A DNA stretch of 64,000 nt from Corticium candelabrum. Its lineage: Eukaryota > Porifera > Homoscleromorpha > Homosclerophorida > Plakinidae. Numbering within the stretch: the stretch's first letter is position 1; each line of letters begins with the position of its first letter. The position numbers and the translations under genes are program-made. The notes under the pieces are model-generated. The model was not told the DNA's origin. It was given only the letters and a program-made list of their open reading frames with translations, and did not search any database. Positions 24,232-35,341 of this stretch are shown one piece after another. The stretch is taken from positions 4,417,651 through 4,481,650 of the forward strand of contig NC_085105.1 of NCBI RefSeq assembly GCF_963422355.1, in the 5' to 3' direction.

Positions 24232-26850
24232 TTAAAATTAGAAAACCTATCTAATACATGTATATTACTGTGTGGCTCAATGGACATTTGTTACTGTTTT
24301 TGTTTTGTGTAACATCAGACTTGTGATTGTGTGTTTGCATGTATCAATGCAAATTTGCATGAAACTGAAAATGTCTGCGTCACGTGCTTTAACCACGCCT
24401 ATTAGCGCGCACTACACCTGATCAATTTTACATTGAATTGCCTTTCTGTAATCCCAAATCCTGTGAAGTATAGTAAAAGTATAAGATTGATAGAATTTAC
24501 TGCTCCATACATCCATCGTACAAGCCACTGACACCATGCATAGACGCATAGCTCTAGGCATGCAATGTATTGTTGTACAGATGCTGTATTCACACTAGGG
24601 TTTAGAACTGGGTTTGCTACTGCTTACCATAACTAATTACAGTAATCAGGTCAGTTTACGACAGGAATGTGGGTTAGAGTAGGGCTGGCCTAGCCCTTAG
24701 GGTTAGCGCTTGGCTGGGGGTTAGTGCTTGTCAAAACATTCCAGTTTATTCATATTGCGTATCACAACAATGAATCAAAGTAGATTGCTCTACTTTGTGT
24801 TGGTCTGGCGGTTTTTTCTTGAGCAAATCGAATCCGCAGCACGACTTGCGGAATTCTGTAGAGAAAAACGTTGTCGCATTCATAGATTCACGCAGTTGTT
24901 GCTGTTCTATCACACACATGTGGTCCCTACACCTGGAGAAGGCACTCGAAGACGGAAAGCGGTCGGAAGACGTTCCAATTCTTGCGGAGGAATTGAGTAG
25001 CGTAGCTCGAGTACATGATACAATCAGTTGCAAGTCTGCTAGAGTTCACACAGCTATTATGACTAATTAGAGGCAACTGGACAAGCTCAACATGTGAGAA
25101 CACACCTTGCGCATGACAGCACAGCAGGGTGTTATGATCAATTAGCGCAAACCCCTACTATACTACTTTCTGTTTCCCCTAGGTGTGAACTTTGAAAATC
25201 ATCAATATTTCTGCTGTTTTTGGACTTTCGCGATGATCTCGATATCGTTAGAACCCGCTAGGTCTGGCATTTCTGTTTATCAAATTATCTAAGCCCTTCC
25301 TACAAACGAAATAGAAAAATAATACTTTTGCATATCAAAGACAAAAGCATTTGTTATTATCCAATTATCTTTTAATGAGCACACCTGGTGTGACCTCTAC
25401 TTCATTACTCACTTCCAAGTTTACACTTACGGGGAATAGACAGTACCAAACATTGCAGATGTTGGTGGTTAGTTTAAACACATGCAGATAAGATGCCAAT
25501 CATACATGGACTACACTTCGAATTCTACTCACTGGGATTAAGTGGGAAGAGTCGTTCTTAGCTACGAGACGGCTGTTTTACTCATTTCTCATTTCCTAGA
25601 CGTACACTACATGTACAGTGATATCTAGGCATCAAGCAATAATTGTGTATTAATTAATTAGCGTACGTTGTTACGATTGTAATGACTATAAACTAGTGTA
25701 TGCACAGCAAAACCACGAAGTAATCGTTAGTGTTGTGCAAAGATTGCAGATGCAGACATGCAAATTACTATGAGAGACAGTTCGACCCCACACTTTCGAA
25801 TGCTGCAACGTCTGCCAAGAGTCATTTCTCATTTCCTTACGCGTATACTAGCTGTAGCAGGCCTCCATGCAGAGCGTTGTGTTACGGTGAGCTCACGGGA
25901 ACTTATTTTTGCAGACAGACAACGAAGCTAGAGTGTGGGAAATCACGAACTCTTCACTTCCGTTTCCAGAGCACAATGCAAACACAAACCAACACAACTG
26001 CGCACATGTACTATCTAAGTACCTCCGTCTTTTCTTGCAACGCAGATGCCTGCATGAAGAGCAGAAAAGTTGTTAACACAGTGAAAGCTAGCGTTAGCGC
26101 GTCGACAACATGCACAAAATTTGAATTCTGTACCGTTCGGAATAGTGTAGTTACAAGACAAGACTGCTGATCGTCTGCGAAACAGACCACTGCAAGAACC
26201 TTGAACAAATAACAGATCAGAGCTATTTTGGAAAGGAAAATAAACGGATCGACTTGATTGATGTCGATCGAAAGCTTACTGATACTAGCAATTGGACAAA
26301 CGAAAGAAACCTCGACATGAGAGACAAAAACTGACTTGGAGGCTAGAAATTTGCTGAGAAATAATCAGCACAACGAATGGCCTTGCACAGCCTCAAACTG
26401 CCGGATACTATTACACACTAGTAGCCTCGTAATCCAGGCTCTTTAGCGCAGTTGTTGAACTCAACGCACGTGAATCACACGAGGAGGAGGAGCTTTTGCC
26501 AATGGTTCTGCCGGCCGGTTGGCGGTCGTCATGAGAGAAATTACTAAAAATGTCATCTGTGATGGTTTATTGCGAGCAAAGCGCGAGGTTTCTAATCCGG
26601 GTCACACAACAAAACAGAGCGTGGTCCTAGAGGCTATCACTATCTATTGAGCTCGTTACAGTATGTATATCTAGGTGTGTATAAACACGAACCTCAAATT
26701 TTTCTTCCCCACGACCACGTTTCATTGTATACTACAGGACCTATTTCAAAAAATCGTTTCCATGTCCTACTACAGATCAGGGGTAAATTAGAAGTGGTCG
26801 TGCTTAACGCGCGCTATTAAACGAAAATAGCGCGCGTTAGCTGCACGGAA
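24232..26850. other. No gene firmly recognised
   Basis: Apart from the possible signal-peptide exon at 26023-26115, nothing is supported. A plus-strand frame at 24795-25070 (EKALEDGKRSEDVPILAEEL) and a Cys-rich one at 25730-26170 have no recognised family. A GC-rich hairpin lies at 26805-26839. Confidence 0.4.
26023..26115 (-). CDS. Possible signal-peptide exon upstream of the coiled-coil gene
   Basis: The minus-strand frame reads VDALTLAFTVLTTFLLFMQASALQ-type hydrophobic sequence followed by EKTE. It ends at a donor (GAG|GTACTT, boundary at 26023) in phase 0, which fits the phase-0 first coiled-coil exon at 21492. The hydrophobic core with a small-residue A-S-A end looks like a secretory signal. 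No in-frame ATG precedes it in this exon, so a further exon or a different reading is needed. Confidence 0.3.
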
Positions 26851-26855
26851 CTGTA

Positions 26856-29630
26856 CAGTGCACCCACGCATAACTGGCCAATCCTGCTGCGTGGCATAGA
26901 GGGCGTTCCGTAGGTCGCACGTGACTGTAATGAATACCATCATGATCCGCACAAATTAAGTTACACGCCTCCGTAATTTATGCGCATGTACAACCATGTA
27001 CGGCAGAGATAGAATTTGCGGCTTCTGATTGGATAAAATAGTGGGAGGTGCTCGACTCTGATTGGTTCACGCCAACGTCATGCTCACGTGCACATGGCTG
27101 AGTAAGCCTATTACTTTCGTACGTGGGCTGATTTCTGAGGAAAGACGATGTCTTCTAGTGCTTGGAGGAAGCGTCGTGCACTCAAGACTAGAGCCGCATT
27201 TGCGCGATCCAAACGGAGGATTGTCGTTGAGGCAGCAGAAGAGAGACCACCCGCAGAAGACCCTGACAACATACGTGAAGATTCACCCACTCTTCTCGTA
27301 CAATCTGAGGAGGCGCTGTCTGAAGTCTCTCTAGCTTTTCGTTCCGCTTCCCCACCTATGGAAGAGCCGTCCGAACCGCCTACGCCGTTGGAGGAACCTG
27401 TCGAACCTCCCACGTCCGAAGACAAACAACTCCACCAGAACTTGGATGACTGGGCTGTATCGTTGGAGCGTTACGACAAGATCATGCTTTCACTGTGGTT
27501 AGTTGAGTGTTTTCGGAGAGAATTCAGCCAAGGGGTAATGTCAGCAATGAAGAAAGTGGCGGATCTTATTCACGTGGGAGAGAGGACTGTGGGAAGATGG
27601 AGATCAGACTTCATGACTAACCATGGACAGCTTTCTGAAGACAGCAGGGGCAAGTACGAGCGTGTCTCGATCCTGAACGACGAAGAGTTCAGGAAAAACG
27701 CGACTTCATGGGCAAGAGCTAACGCGTGTGTAAAGGGTAAGCCCAACATGACAGTTGCCGACTTCTGTCAATATGTAAACGAGCAGCTGTTACCCAGTCT
27801 TACATTGTCTCCAGGATTTCCTAGAAAGATTTCATTAGAAACAGCTAGAAAGGTACTTTACGACTTAGGCTTCGAACGGGTTGATAGTGGAAAGAAGGGT
27901 GTGTACATCGATGGACACGAGAGAGATGATGTTGTCCTTGCAAGACAAGCATTCTTAGAGAAACTAAAGAAATTAGAGTCTGAGCACCTACCTCCTCCTG
28001 ATGCAAGTGATGTGTCACCAGGTGAACAACTTGTTAAGCTAGGAAATCCAGCTGCTTCGAAACACCTTGTAGTTATATGCCACGATGAGTCTACTTTTCA
28101 ATCAAACGATGACCAGACCTCTGCTTGGCTACAAGAAGACCAACAGGTGATAAGACCCAAATCACGAGGCTCTGGTCAAATGGTTAGTGATTTTGTGGAT
28201 GAATATTGTGGCTTTCTTAGACTCACTGACCTTGAATTTCAAACAGCCAAACAGTCACAACCTACCATTAAACAGGAAGCTAGGGTTATTTTAGAATACG
28301 GGGAGAGGCGGGATGGCTATTGGACGAATGACAAATTTTTTGAACAAGTTAAGAGTGCGGTAGCTATTGCAAACATAAAGTACCCACAGGAAAAGTATTC
28401 AATTCTGTGGTTGTTTGACCAAAGCTCAAATCACACAACTAAATCTAGTGATGCTTTGGTCGCCAACAGAATGAATGTCAACCCAGGAGGTGGGCAACCT
28501 AAAATGCACGACACTGTATATGAAGATGACAACCGGTTCGTGGGTCAGAGGTTAGTAATGGATGATGGAACTCGTAAAGGGCTTAAGTTGGCATTAGAGG
28601 AAAGGGGATTTGATACTAGGGGAAAGACCAGAAAAGATTTGATAATGAAACTAGAAACATATTCCGATTTTTCTAATGAACTGTCTATTGTAGAACATTA
28701 CATGAAAGAGCATGGCCACCACTGCATGTTTCTACCCAAATTCCATTGTGAATTGAATCCTATAGAACGAGTGTGGGGGCAGGCAAAGCGTTATACTAGA
28801 GCATACTGTAATTATTCAATAGTTGGGCTGAGAAAAACTCTGACACCAGCATTAGATTCTGTAAGTGTTGACATGATTAGAAAGTATTTTAGAAAAGCAA
28901 GACATTACATTAGGGCATACAGAGATGGCAAAGTAGCAGGACATGAACTCGAGGAAGCCGTCAAGCAATACAGGTCTCACAGAAGAGTCAAGAGGAACAA
29001 GTAACCTTGATGTTATTTTATACATATGGTTGTTTTGTTTGGTTATATTTATAAAAAGTTGTAGATTTGTTGGACAGTTTATGTTTGTAGTACAACATAT
29101 ATCCATTGAGCTTTTGAAACATTATTATGTCTGCTTGTTTACGAAACTTTAGTGATGTGGATTTCGAGTACAGAACGGTAATAGCCAAATTTGTCTTAAC
29201 AGATTTGTAGCACAGTGTTCGGTGTACGTCTACAAGAAAGCTGGAGGCATGTGATCGTTGTCACGTGGAAGTATGGCGTTTCAAGCACAACCCCTTTTGG
29301 GACCCTTCTTCCAACATTCCACAGAAACAAAGTGAAATATACAGATTTTGTCTAACAGAAATCTTCACGTTGCCGTAATGTATCCTCAGAGGAGAAACCG
29401 AGGCTGTACGTACCAAACTCGAGACGGAATGGCGATAAACTCGCGTACAAGTTCGTTGAGTCAATCCGTTTGACGAACTAAAGGTAGTTTAACTAATCTC
29501 CGTGCGTGGCAGCTGCTCAACTATTAGCAAAGAATCATACATATTTTCAGCGTTATTCGACAGAGGACATTTGAATTTCGCGCGATAGCTGAGGCGGTGT
29601 CAGATTGGCCACGCATGCGTGGGTGCACTG
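26856..29630 (+). mobile_element. Complete Tc1/mariner (IS630-type) transposon
   Basis: Terminal inverted repeats of 28 bp, beginning CAGTGCACCCACGCAT and ending GGCCAATC, match at 25 of 28 positions (26856-26883 and the complement of 29603-29630). A TA dinucleotide flanks each end (26854-26855 and 29631-29632), the Tc1/mariner target duplication. A single undamaged transposase frame (27148-29004) fills the centre. Both ends, the TSD and the open frame together suggest a recent insertion, possibly competent for movement. Confidence 0.9.
27148..29004 (+). CDS. DDE transposase, Tc1/mariner-IS630 superfamily, 618 aa
   Basis: Cuts and pastes the surrounding element by recognising its TIRs and joining ends into TA sites. 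The N-terminus is basic (RKRRALKTRA...SKRR), then acidic/proline-rich (residues 30-95). A helix-turn-helix-like stretch follows near 132-155 (MKKVADLIHVGERTVGRWRSDF region). The catalytic triad is readable: D313 in CHDESTF, D424 in LWLFDQSSNH and E540 in ELNPIERVWG, with the typical FLPKFHCELNPIE approach. It resembles a DDE family I remember from fungi, cnidarians and sponges. The first in-frame ATG is used; there are no stops or shifts. The C-terminal tail is basic (RSHRRVKRNK). The length is larger than classical mariner (about 350 aa) because of the N-terminal extension. Confidence 0.9.
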   Translation: MSSSAWRKRRALKTRAAFARSKRRIVVEAAEERPPAEDPDNIREDSPTLLVQSEEALSEVSLAFRSASPPMEEPSEPPTPLEEPVEPPTSEDKQLHQNLDDWAVSLERYDKIMLSLWLVECFRREFSQGVMSAMKKVADLIHVGERTVGRWRSDFMTNHGQLSEDSRGKYERVSILNDEEFRKNATSWARANACVKGKPNMTVADFCQYVNEQLLPSLTLSPGFPRKISLETARKVLYDLGFERVDSGKKGVYIDGHERDDVVLARQAFLEKLKKLESEHLPPPDASDVSPGEQLVKLGNPAASKHLVVICHDESTFQSNDDQTSAWLQEDQQVIRPKSRGSGQMVSDFVDEYCGFLRLTDLEFQTAKQSQPTIKQEARVILEYGERRDGYWTNDKFFEQVKSAVAIANIKYPQEKYSILWLFDQSSNHTTKSSDALVANRMNVNPGGGQPKMHDTVYEDDNRFVGQRLVMDDGTRKGLKLALEERGFDTRGKTRKDLIMKLETYSDFSNELSIVEHYMKEHGHHCMFLPKFHCELNPIERVWGQAKRYTRAYCNYSIVGLRKTLTPALDSVSVDMIRKYFRKARHYIRAYRDGKVAGHELEEAVKQYRSHRRVKRNK

Positions 29631-29639
29631 TACGTCCAC

Positions 29640-31120
29640 GGAAGACGCAACATGGTTATACGTATGCGCACAGTAGGAATGGTCTCTTGCCCAATGCACA
29701 GTGCTGATTTATTGAAACAATACAGTATTGTTAATTGTTGATTACATAGACTAAGGAGCAAACTAACAAAGCGGATAAACCATCTACAAATATGTTACTT
29801 ATTTAATCGTGTATACCTAAACCAGAAGTAGTGCCAATCGTCGACTGGTGAAAATCAATTTTCGAAATCTGGTCGGGCTGTATGCCCGACCCGCTCCTAC
29901 GTCTATGCATATCAGTTTACAAGAACGATTCCTGCAAGTGACAAAACGGCGGCGAAAAAGCTTCACGATGTTCCGTCGCCCCATGTTTTTGTATTGTAGT
30001 TAGGGATTGTGTGTACTTGACACAAAACCTTCTGCTAACCATGCAACTATTTACACCCGTACTACAGTATGATCAATCCTTTCGCTAATACTACACTGTG
30101 CCGTATCTAGCATTGTATCAATGTTTGCCAATATCAATTTATATGTCAAAAATATAAACCAGAAAATGTCGTTACAACGGAGCGCATACATTTACTGTGC
30201 ATTTTCAATTGTCTTGATGACGATCGAAACGACGACTCTAGGATACCTCTACGAGACGCATGTTTACTTCCATGACAGCGCTTCAACAAATACTTATGTA
30301 TATCTATAGGACGCGGCGTTTCACTTGACGGTCAGAAAACTCCGCTACGACGTGTACAGTGTGTACACACCAACGCGCGAAGTGCCACCTACGGATAACG
30401 TACAACTACAGCAGTTTCTCTGATGATTTCTAGCTGAGCCGATCAAAAGACTATGTCTTAAAATAGTACAAACTTGGTATACTACTAAGTACTCAATACT
30501 GCATGGTACAGTAGTCACCTAACCGTGCTTGAACACGAGAATTGTGGTTGGATGTGTTAGAATCTGCAAGAATATAACTATCCTAAGTTAAAGTGTAAAG
30601 GCATACTTCGTGAAAATTCGGTTACCAAGTTTCGAGCATTCTTATCCGATATCGTTAGAAGAATTTAACATTGATCGTAGAACCTTGCGTACCCAGCGGT
30701 GTGCGCGACCGAATCGGTTGCACGATTTCCAGTAGTATATCTGGGATTACAATGATACCACCTGACCGTCTTTCATAGTTTCGCAGGCCCTCGAGGATTC
30801 GAAAATGTGGGGATGGGCAGGTGGTATCATTTTAATCCCAGATATACTACTAACAGTAACTGTAAAGGAGAGCGGTGTGTGTGTCTGGATGTAGCATGAC
30901 AGCATGCTGAGCGTGTCGGCTCTGGAGAATTTGAACCTTCCCGGCTCACCACCAGGCTTCTGCGATATCTTCAAACGTCATCACGATAAACCATCTCAGA
31001 TCGACAAGAGTGCCACACCCAGCGTTTGAGAGCGAGCCTACCGCAACACGTTTCTTTGCGAAGAACAACTTTCGCGCTACTCCCACGTTGTAAAGTGCTT
31101 CGATTGCTTGCAACTTCTAA
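29640..31120. other. No gene recognised; contains a long-arm hairpin
   Basis: I see no supported coding region. A 34-bp inverted repeat is at 30731-30851 and a small GC-rich hairpin (GGTCGGGC/GCCCGACC) is at about 29872-29892. Confidence 0.45.
30731..30851. repeat. 34-bp inverted repeat (hairpin or fold-back element)
   Basis: The left arm 30731-30764 and right arm 30818-30851 are complementary at 33 of 34 positions (start AGTAGTATATCTGGGATTA). They are separated by 53 nt. No target duplication is obvious at the flanks. Transcribed, it would form a stable small-RNA-precursor-like hairpin; it could equally be a tiny MITE. Confidence 0.75.
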
Positions 31121-31125
31121 GTACA

Positions 31126-31200
31126 GTCGCGTGTCACTTATTCGACTCCTTTGGCAGACACCTGTTGGATAAGTGAATATGTTGGATAACTGAAGCTGTT
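31126..31200. mobile_element. Possible pogo/Tigger-like transposon end
   Basis: After TA, the sequence CAGTCGCGTGTCACTTATTC continues with GGATAAGTGAATATG-type repeats of the same words. This is the style of pogo-like termini and subterminal repeats. No matching opposite end was found, so only a fragment can be claimed. Confidence 0.35.
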
Positions 31201-31747
31201 ACGAACTCAGCTACTGTTAATTTTTTCACATTAGGTATACTAAATGTAGATGTGAATTAAACAAACCAAATGTTTTATTGATCTTGAGATAAAAATTATA
31301 CTTTTCATGATTGATTGTAAATTTATATAATATGCAGGATGCGTTATCTGTCATATCATCTTTTGCGCGCGAATGGAAAGTTAACACGCAGCGAGACAGT
31401 TGCAATTGCACCTTATTGAATCGCGCGGCGGCCTGGCGCTTGCGAGAGACAGTGAGAACACAATATACTGGTCACTACGTTAAAGAACAGCTTAAAACTT
31501 TAGCGCACCTACCCGCCTCTACACATCTCACAAAGACTGACCCAAACCTGTCTGATGACTACATTATACACTACCGGTAAATCCCAATCCAGTCATTACG
31601 TATTGACTCAGTTATCGCCAAACGCTGGTATAGCTTCTCCCCCTAACCATATCCGTAACACAACTCTTAATAGCACGTGGATTGCAACGTACGTCCCAGC
31701 CAGATCAAGAAACCGGCCAGTTTCCTTCAACTCAAAATCCGCAGTGC

Positions 31748-33410
31748 TCACGTCACTCGACTGAGGAAGTCCACTCCTCTGTTCTCGCTTCCCTTGATAG
31801 CTTCAATGCGGAACGAGTAGTCTTGCAAATACATTGCCCATCTCATAATGCGTGTGTTTATGAACTGTGCCTTCTGCAAGTAGGCGAGCGGCTGATGATC
31901 GGTCTGCAGGACAAACTCTCTTCTGCATATATGGATTGTAAACCGTCGGACACCACATACAATAGCCCAGCACTCCTCTTCGATTGCCGAGAACCTTCTC
32001 TCTTGTGGCGATAACTTTTTGCTGGCGAAAGCGATGGGAAAAGGTCGTCCTCCATGCTCTTGCAACAGAATAGCTCCAATTCCCATGTCTGACGCGTCGG
32101 TTGTCAAGATAAATTACTTCGTGTGGTCCGGCAGACGTAGTATTGGTCTTTCGGTACCAGCTCTTTTCAGTGTTTCGTATGCTGTCACCTGCGCTTCTTC
32201 CCGTGACAGCTTATTCGGTTGACCTTGTCTCAGTAAGTTCGTAAGAGGCACAGCAATTGCAGCGTAATTCGGTATTTGATCCCGATAAAACCCTGTAAGC
32301 CCAATGAAGGACCTCAGTCCTCGCTTACTATTCGTCATTTGCACGTTTCGAACCTTGGACACTCCATCCCACAGAGGAGTTCTACCTCCCTGGCTGATTT
32401 CCTGGCCGAGGAATTAAACCGTATCGGATCCTACTAGGCATTTCAACGTACGCACAGTAGATCGAGCTTCTGCTAGGCGTCCAAACACTTTTCTCAGTAC
32501 AGATTTATGTAGATACCATGTTTGATTATGCACAAGTATATCATCTACGTAGCTGTCTGCGTTTGGGCAATCGGCTAGTAACTCGTCCATGCACCGACAC
32601 AATGTAGCTCCCTAGTTCTTTATGCCAAAGGGCATTAGTAGAAACTCGTAATGTCCGTCCGGAGTCACAAACGCTGTCTTCTCGACGTCATCTTTACAAC
32701 GGGAATTTGCCAGTACCTTTTTGAGAGGTCCAGACGCGTAAAGTAGCAATCACCACAAGGCTCTTGCATAAGATTTTCCATAGGTGTTATCGGAGCTGGG
32801 TCGGTTACGGTGACTCTGTTTAGCTTTCGGTAATCTACGCATATTCGGTTGCTACCGTCTTTCTTCTTTACCAACACTACTGGTGACGCGTATGGTGAGG
32901 TAGACTTTCGTATCACCCCATTTTCTTCATTTGTTCGATGTCACTTCGCAACGTGTCTCTTAAGGCAAATGGTAAAGAGTAAGATCTACAGAAAATCGTC
33001 TCCGATGTCGTGAGCTTGATAGAATGACTTCCCAGATTGATCATGCCTGACAGATCGGTGACTATATCTCGGAACTCTTGAATGATGGCCATAGATTCTG
33101 ATTTCTGAGTAGGTGATAAGAACTCCCCAACACTCACATCTCTATACGTTTCTTCAGTCGTACAGGTGCCCAGCCACGGTAACTGCTCCTCTTCCTCATC
33201 GGACTGGTCACAATCATCTGTCTCAAGAAGCGCAGCAGTGACCTTCTCGAACAATCCCTTGATCTCATCGGCGATAAACCCACTTGTTTGATTCGGACGT
33301 TGAACAAATTCCTTGAGTAGATTGACGTGGTAGATCTTCACTTTGCCGCCCACATTAATCCTGTAATCACACTCTATTACGGGCGAACTACAAAGTACGG
33401 CACTCTCCAT
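31748..33410 (-). pseudogene. Ty3/gypsy pol remnant (RT-RNase H, integrase-tail motif upstream)
   Basis: Minus-strand frames in order: KVKIYHVNLLKEFVQRP, a linker, [26 protein letters not shown] and ICVDYRKLN (RT fingers), [15 protein letters not shown] (motif A), SYVDDILVHN (motif C), LRSFIGLTGFYRDQIPNYA (connection) and then TTDASDMGIGAILLQEHGG with LQTDHQPLAYL (RNase H). It ends as FLSRVT at 31748. Several frame breaks separate them. YHVNLLK usually marks the C-terminal end of integrase. Here it precedes RT, so the domain order may be integrase-RT-RNase H. No LTRs or gag were found. Its upstream side abuts the RT fragment at 33432. Confidence 0.85.
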
Positions 33411-33431
33411 CTCATCGTCTGCCTATCCAAC

Positions 33432-34260
33432 TTGTTGGCAGCGACAAAATTAAATCCGATTAACGTTTAGCTCACAACACACTTTTTATCAGAATTTACC
33501 ATACTGTAACTCTGGAACAAACTTTAGTGAAAACAGTAGAGGACCTACTAGTGGATCACTTTGCTGGACACCAGCAGTTGACAAATTGCGGACATTTCCA
33601 AAACGAAGCTCTCCAGCTGTGTGGTATAACCACTGTACCCATGAAAATAATTCAGGAAATTCTTGTTTCAGACGAGATAAAAGAGCAGATGACATTCTGG
33701 AAGTCTACTTTCACACAACACAAGTCTTCTCTGTCATGATTAACAGATATAAAAGACGTTAGTGTATGAATTGCAGCTTCCATCCCACAACGTATGCCAA
33801 CTCCAACTTGACTATACGGAAGCAAAGTGCCTGGAAAATGATATTTGACTGAAACAGCAGAGACAACTAGCTAACCGTGGAATGACGTCCTCCACAGCTA
33901 TTGGACGAATACCGCCTGTTTTCTTGTGGAGATCGGTCAGTGGAGCACCTGACAACCAGAGAGCAATATTTCAATCATTCTTCTACTTAGCAGAGCATTC
34001 ATCAAATGAGTGAGATTGTACAAGCATAACTGAGCATCAGGTATGCAGGTACCTTTGATGGCATCTAACAAGTGTTGAGCTTGAAGTTGGGAGTACCCAG
34101 CACTAGACTCTCTTGGGAAGGATTCTAGTGTAGATAGAACCGTCTGTGACTCAACAATTAATGATGGAGGAATGTCATTTGACCAAACAGGGAGACTGTG
34201 TTCAGGATGGCGACTTTTCAATTTCTCGATAGCAGAGGTATCAGATGTTGAGGTGTCACA
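33432..34260 (-). mobile_element. Non-LTR reverse-transcriptase fragment, copy 2
   Basis: A homologous counterpart of 8925-9770 in the same orientation, sharing both ends of the alignable part (GCGACAAAATTAAA at one side, GATGTTGAGGTGTCACAGCGA at the other, trimmed here to short words). Frames give SAGYSQLQAQHLLDAIKG, GGIRPIAV, then LKQEFPELFSWVQWLYH and GVQQSDPLVGPLLFSL (motif B). There are multiple frameshifts and no YxDD. It is inserted next to the gypsy remnant. Confidence 0.75.
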
Positions 34261-34445
34261 GCGATTTGCCCTGCTGTGTGTGTAACACTGCGCATGCGCT
34301 TAGATAAGCAGGGCAAATCGCTGTACTAATCACAGCGATTTTCTCTGGACTATGCGGCGAGCTACGCACGCGCAGTCATTGCAGGGTAGATCGCTGCAGT
34401 GTAATCGCAGCGGTTTGCTCTGATTTAGCGATTTGCCCTGATGAC
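34257..34445. repeat. Cluster of direct and inverted CAGCGATTTGCCCTG repeats
   Basis: At least five degenerate copies of CAGCGATTTGCCCTG occur in both orientations. The first two (34258-34275 and 34306-34323) form an 18-bp perfect inverted pair around a 30-nt loop. Two related words occur at the end of the other RT copy (9750-9790), so the cluster belongs to that repeat's border. Confidence 0.7.
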
Positions 34446-34713
34446 GGATTTGTTGTACAGAGTTTTTGCTCATCTCGGAAAGGTAAGGAGCTGATCATTT
34501 TCTTTGCTGTGCTTGCCTTGCAATAGAATGACGGATAAGTAGGTTGTCTGGAATATATGAGTATCATCTCTACCTCTAGACGTCCAAACTCCAATTATTG
34601 CAAATTAATTATTGGCGATTGAAGCGAGCCTCTCTCTTGTCATGTCAATTGAGCTCGAGATATATTACATTTATATATTTATATATTTATATGTTTATAT
34701 ATTTATATCTTTA

Positions 34714-34815
34714 CTAGATACAGGCCCGTCCTTCGTACGGGCAAGATACTGTAGTGTAAGGATAGGTCTGTGGACACGGCACGTGCAATCTTTATTGCGA
34801 GGTCCCGGATGCTAA
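34714..34815 (-). mobile_element. Helitron 3' end fragment
   Basis: Read on the minus strand this is the last ~100 bp of the 17.3-kb Helitron family: CGGGACCTCGCAA..., then a GCCCGTACGAAGGACGGGC palindrome, a short spacer and CTAG at 34717-34714, followed by T. A second hairpin (CCCGTGCAACGAACGGG on the minus strand) lies at its upstream side. The 5' part is missing. Confidence 0.65.
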
Positions 34816-34819
34816 ACCC

Positions 34820-35341
34820 GTTCGTTGCACGGGCTTAGTGTTCTCGCCAGAGGCGGCAGTGCCTGCATTTTGCCGGTTGGGAAGGAAAAATGCCGGTTGG
34901 GAAGGTAAATATAGCTGATTTTGCCGGTTGGATGGATTACAATTATTGCCAAGTAAGAAGAAGGGACTATGGTTGTGGAGACAGCCTGCTGTGAAAGCTA
35001 AACAGCTACATGTCAGTAGGGTACCTGTATCACATGTTAATTGCATTCTCACCTTGCCATTGGCACGTGTGCACCAACAGGCTATCAAGATAGGAATGCC
35101 ATTTTGCAAAAGACACCTGCACATCCACATGTACACCTGCACCTTCTCTTACAAGAATGTTGTAACTCATTTCTTTACTAGGGCCTTGTATATAAGGTGT
35201 CATGGTACATCTGAATAGCTATATAACCTATAGTTGAAGTTTCTGTACTAGTAATGGCTGCATGTGTCACATACAGTGACGCTGCATGTTTCACATACGG
35301 TGACACTAAAATCCTTACTGCGCATCCTGGATACTGAAGGT
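34820..35341. other. Upstream flank of the hAT gene with GCCGGTTGGGA repeats
   Basis: GCCGGTTGG(GAA) occurs three times between 34873 and 34935 and again in the same orientation at about 39291, beyond the hAT gene. These may be subterminal motifs of the hAT element, but I found no convincing terminal inverted repeat or 8-bp duplication. Short TGTCACATACAGTGAC-like direct repeats lie at 35264-35307. Confidence 0.35.

Noticed and set aside
24795..25070. 91-aa frame with EKALEDGKRSEDVPILAEEL
   Set aside because: Looks protein-like, perhaps RUN or DENN related, but I could not place it or find flanking exons.
25730..26170. 146-aa Cys-rich plus-strand frame
   Set aside because: Cysteine spacing matches no family, and the opposite strand carries a better signal-peptide-like exon with a splice donor.
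26805..26839. 14-bp perfect hairpin TAACGCGCGCTATT/AATAGCGCGCGTTA as part of the Tc1 element
   Set aside because: It lies outside the TA-flanked TIR, 17 bp away, and has no counterpart at the right end; probably older flanking sequence.
29872..29892. GGTCGGGC/GCCCGACC hairpin as a Helitron end
   Set aside because: Neither side has CTRR followed by T at a suitable distance.
35264..35341. Upstream start of the hAT gene at 35264
   Set aside because: That codon is GTG and the segment is a short direct repeat; the first in-frame ATG is 35342, just ahead of the zinc-binding region.
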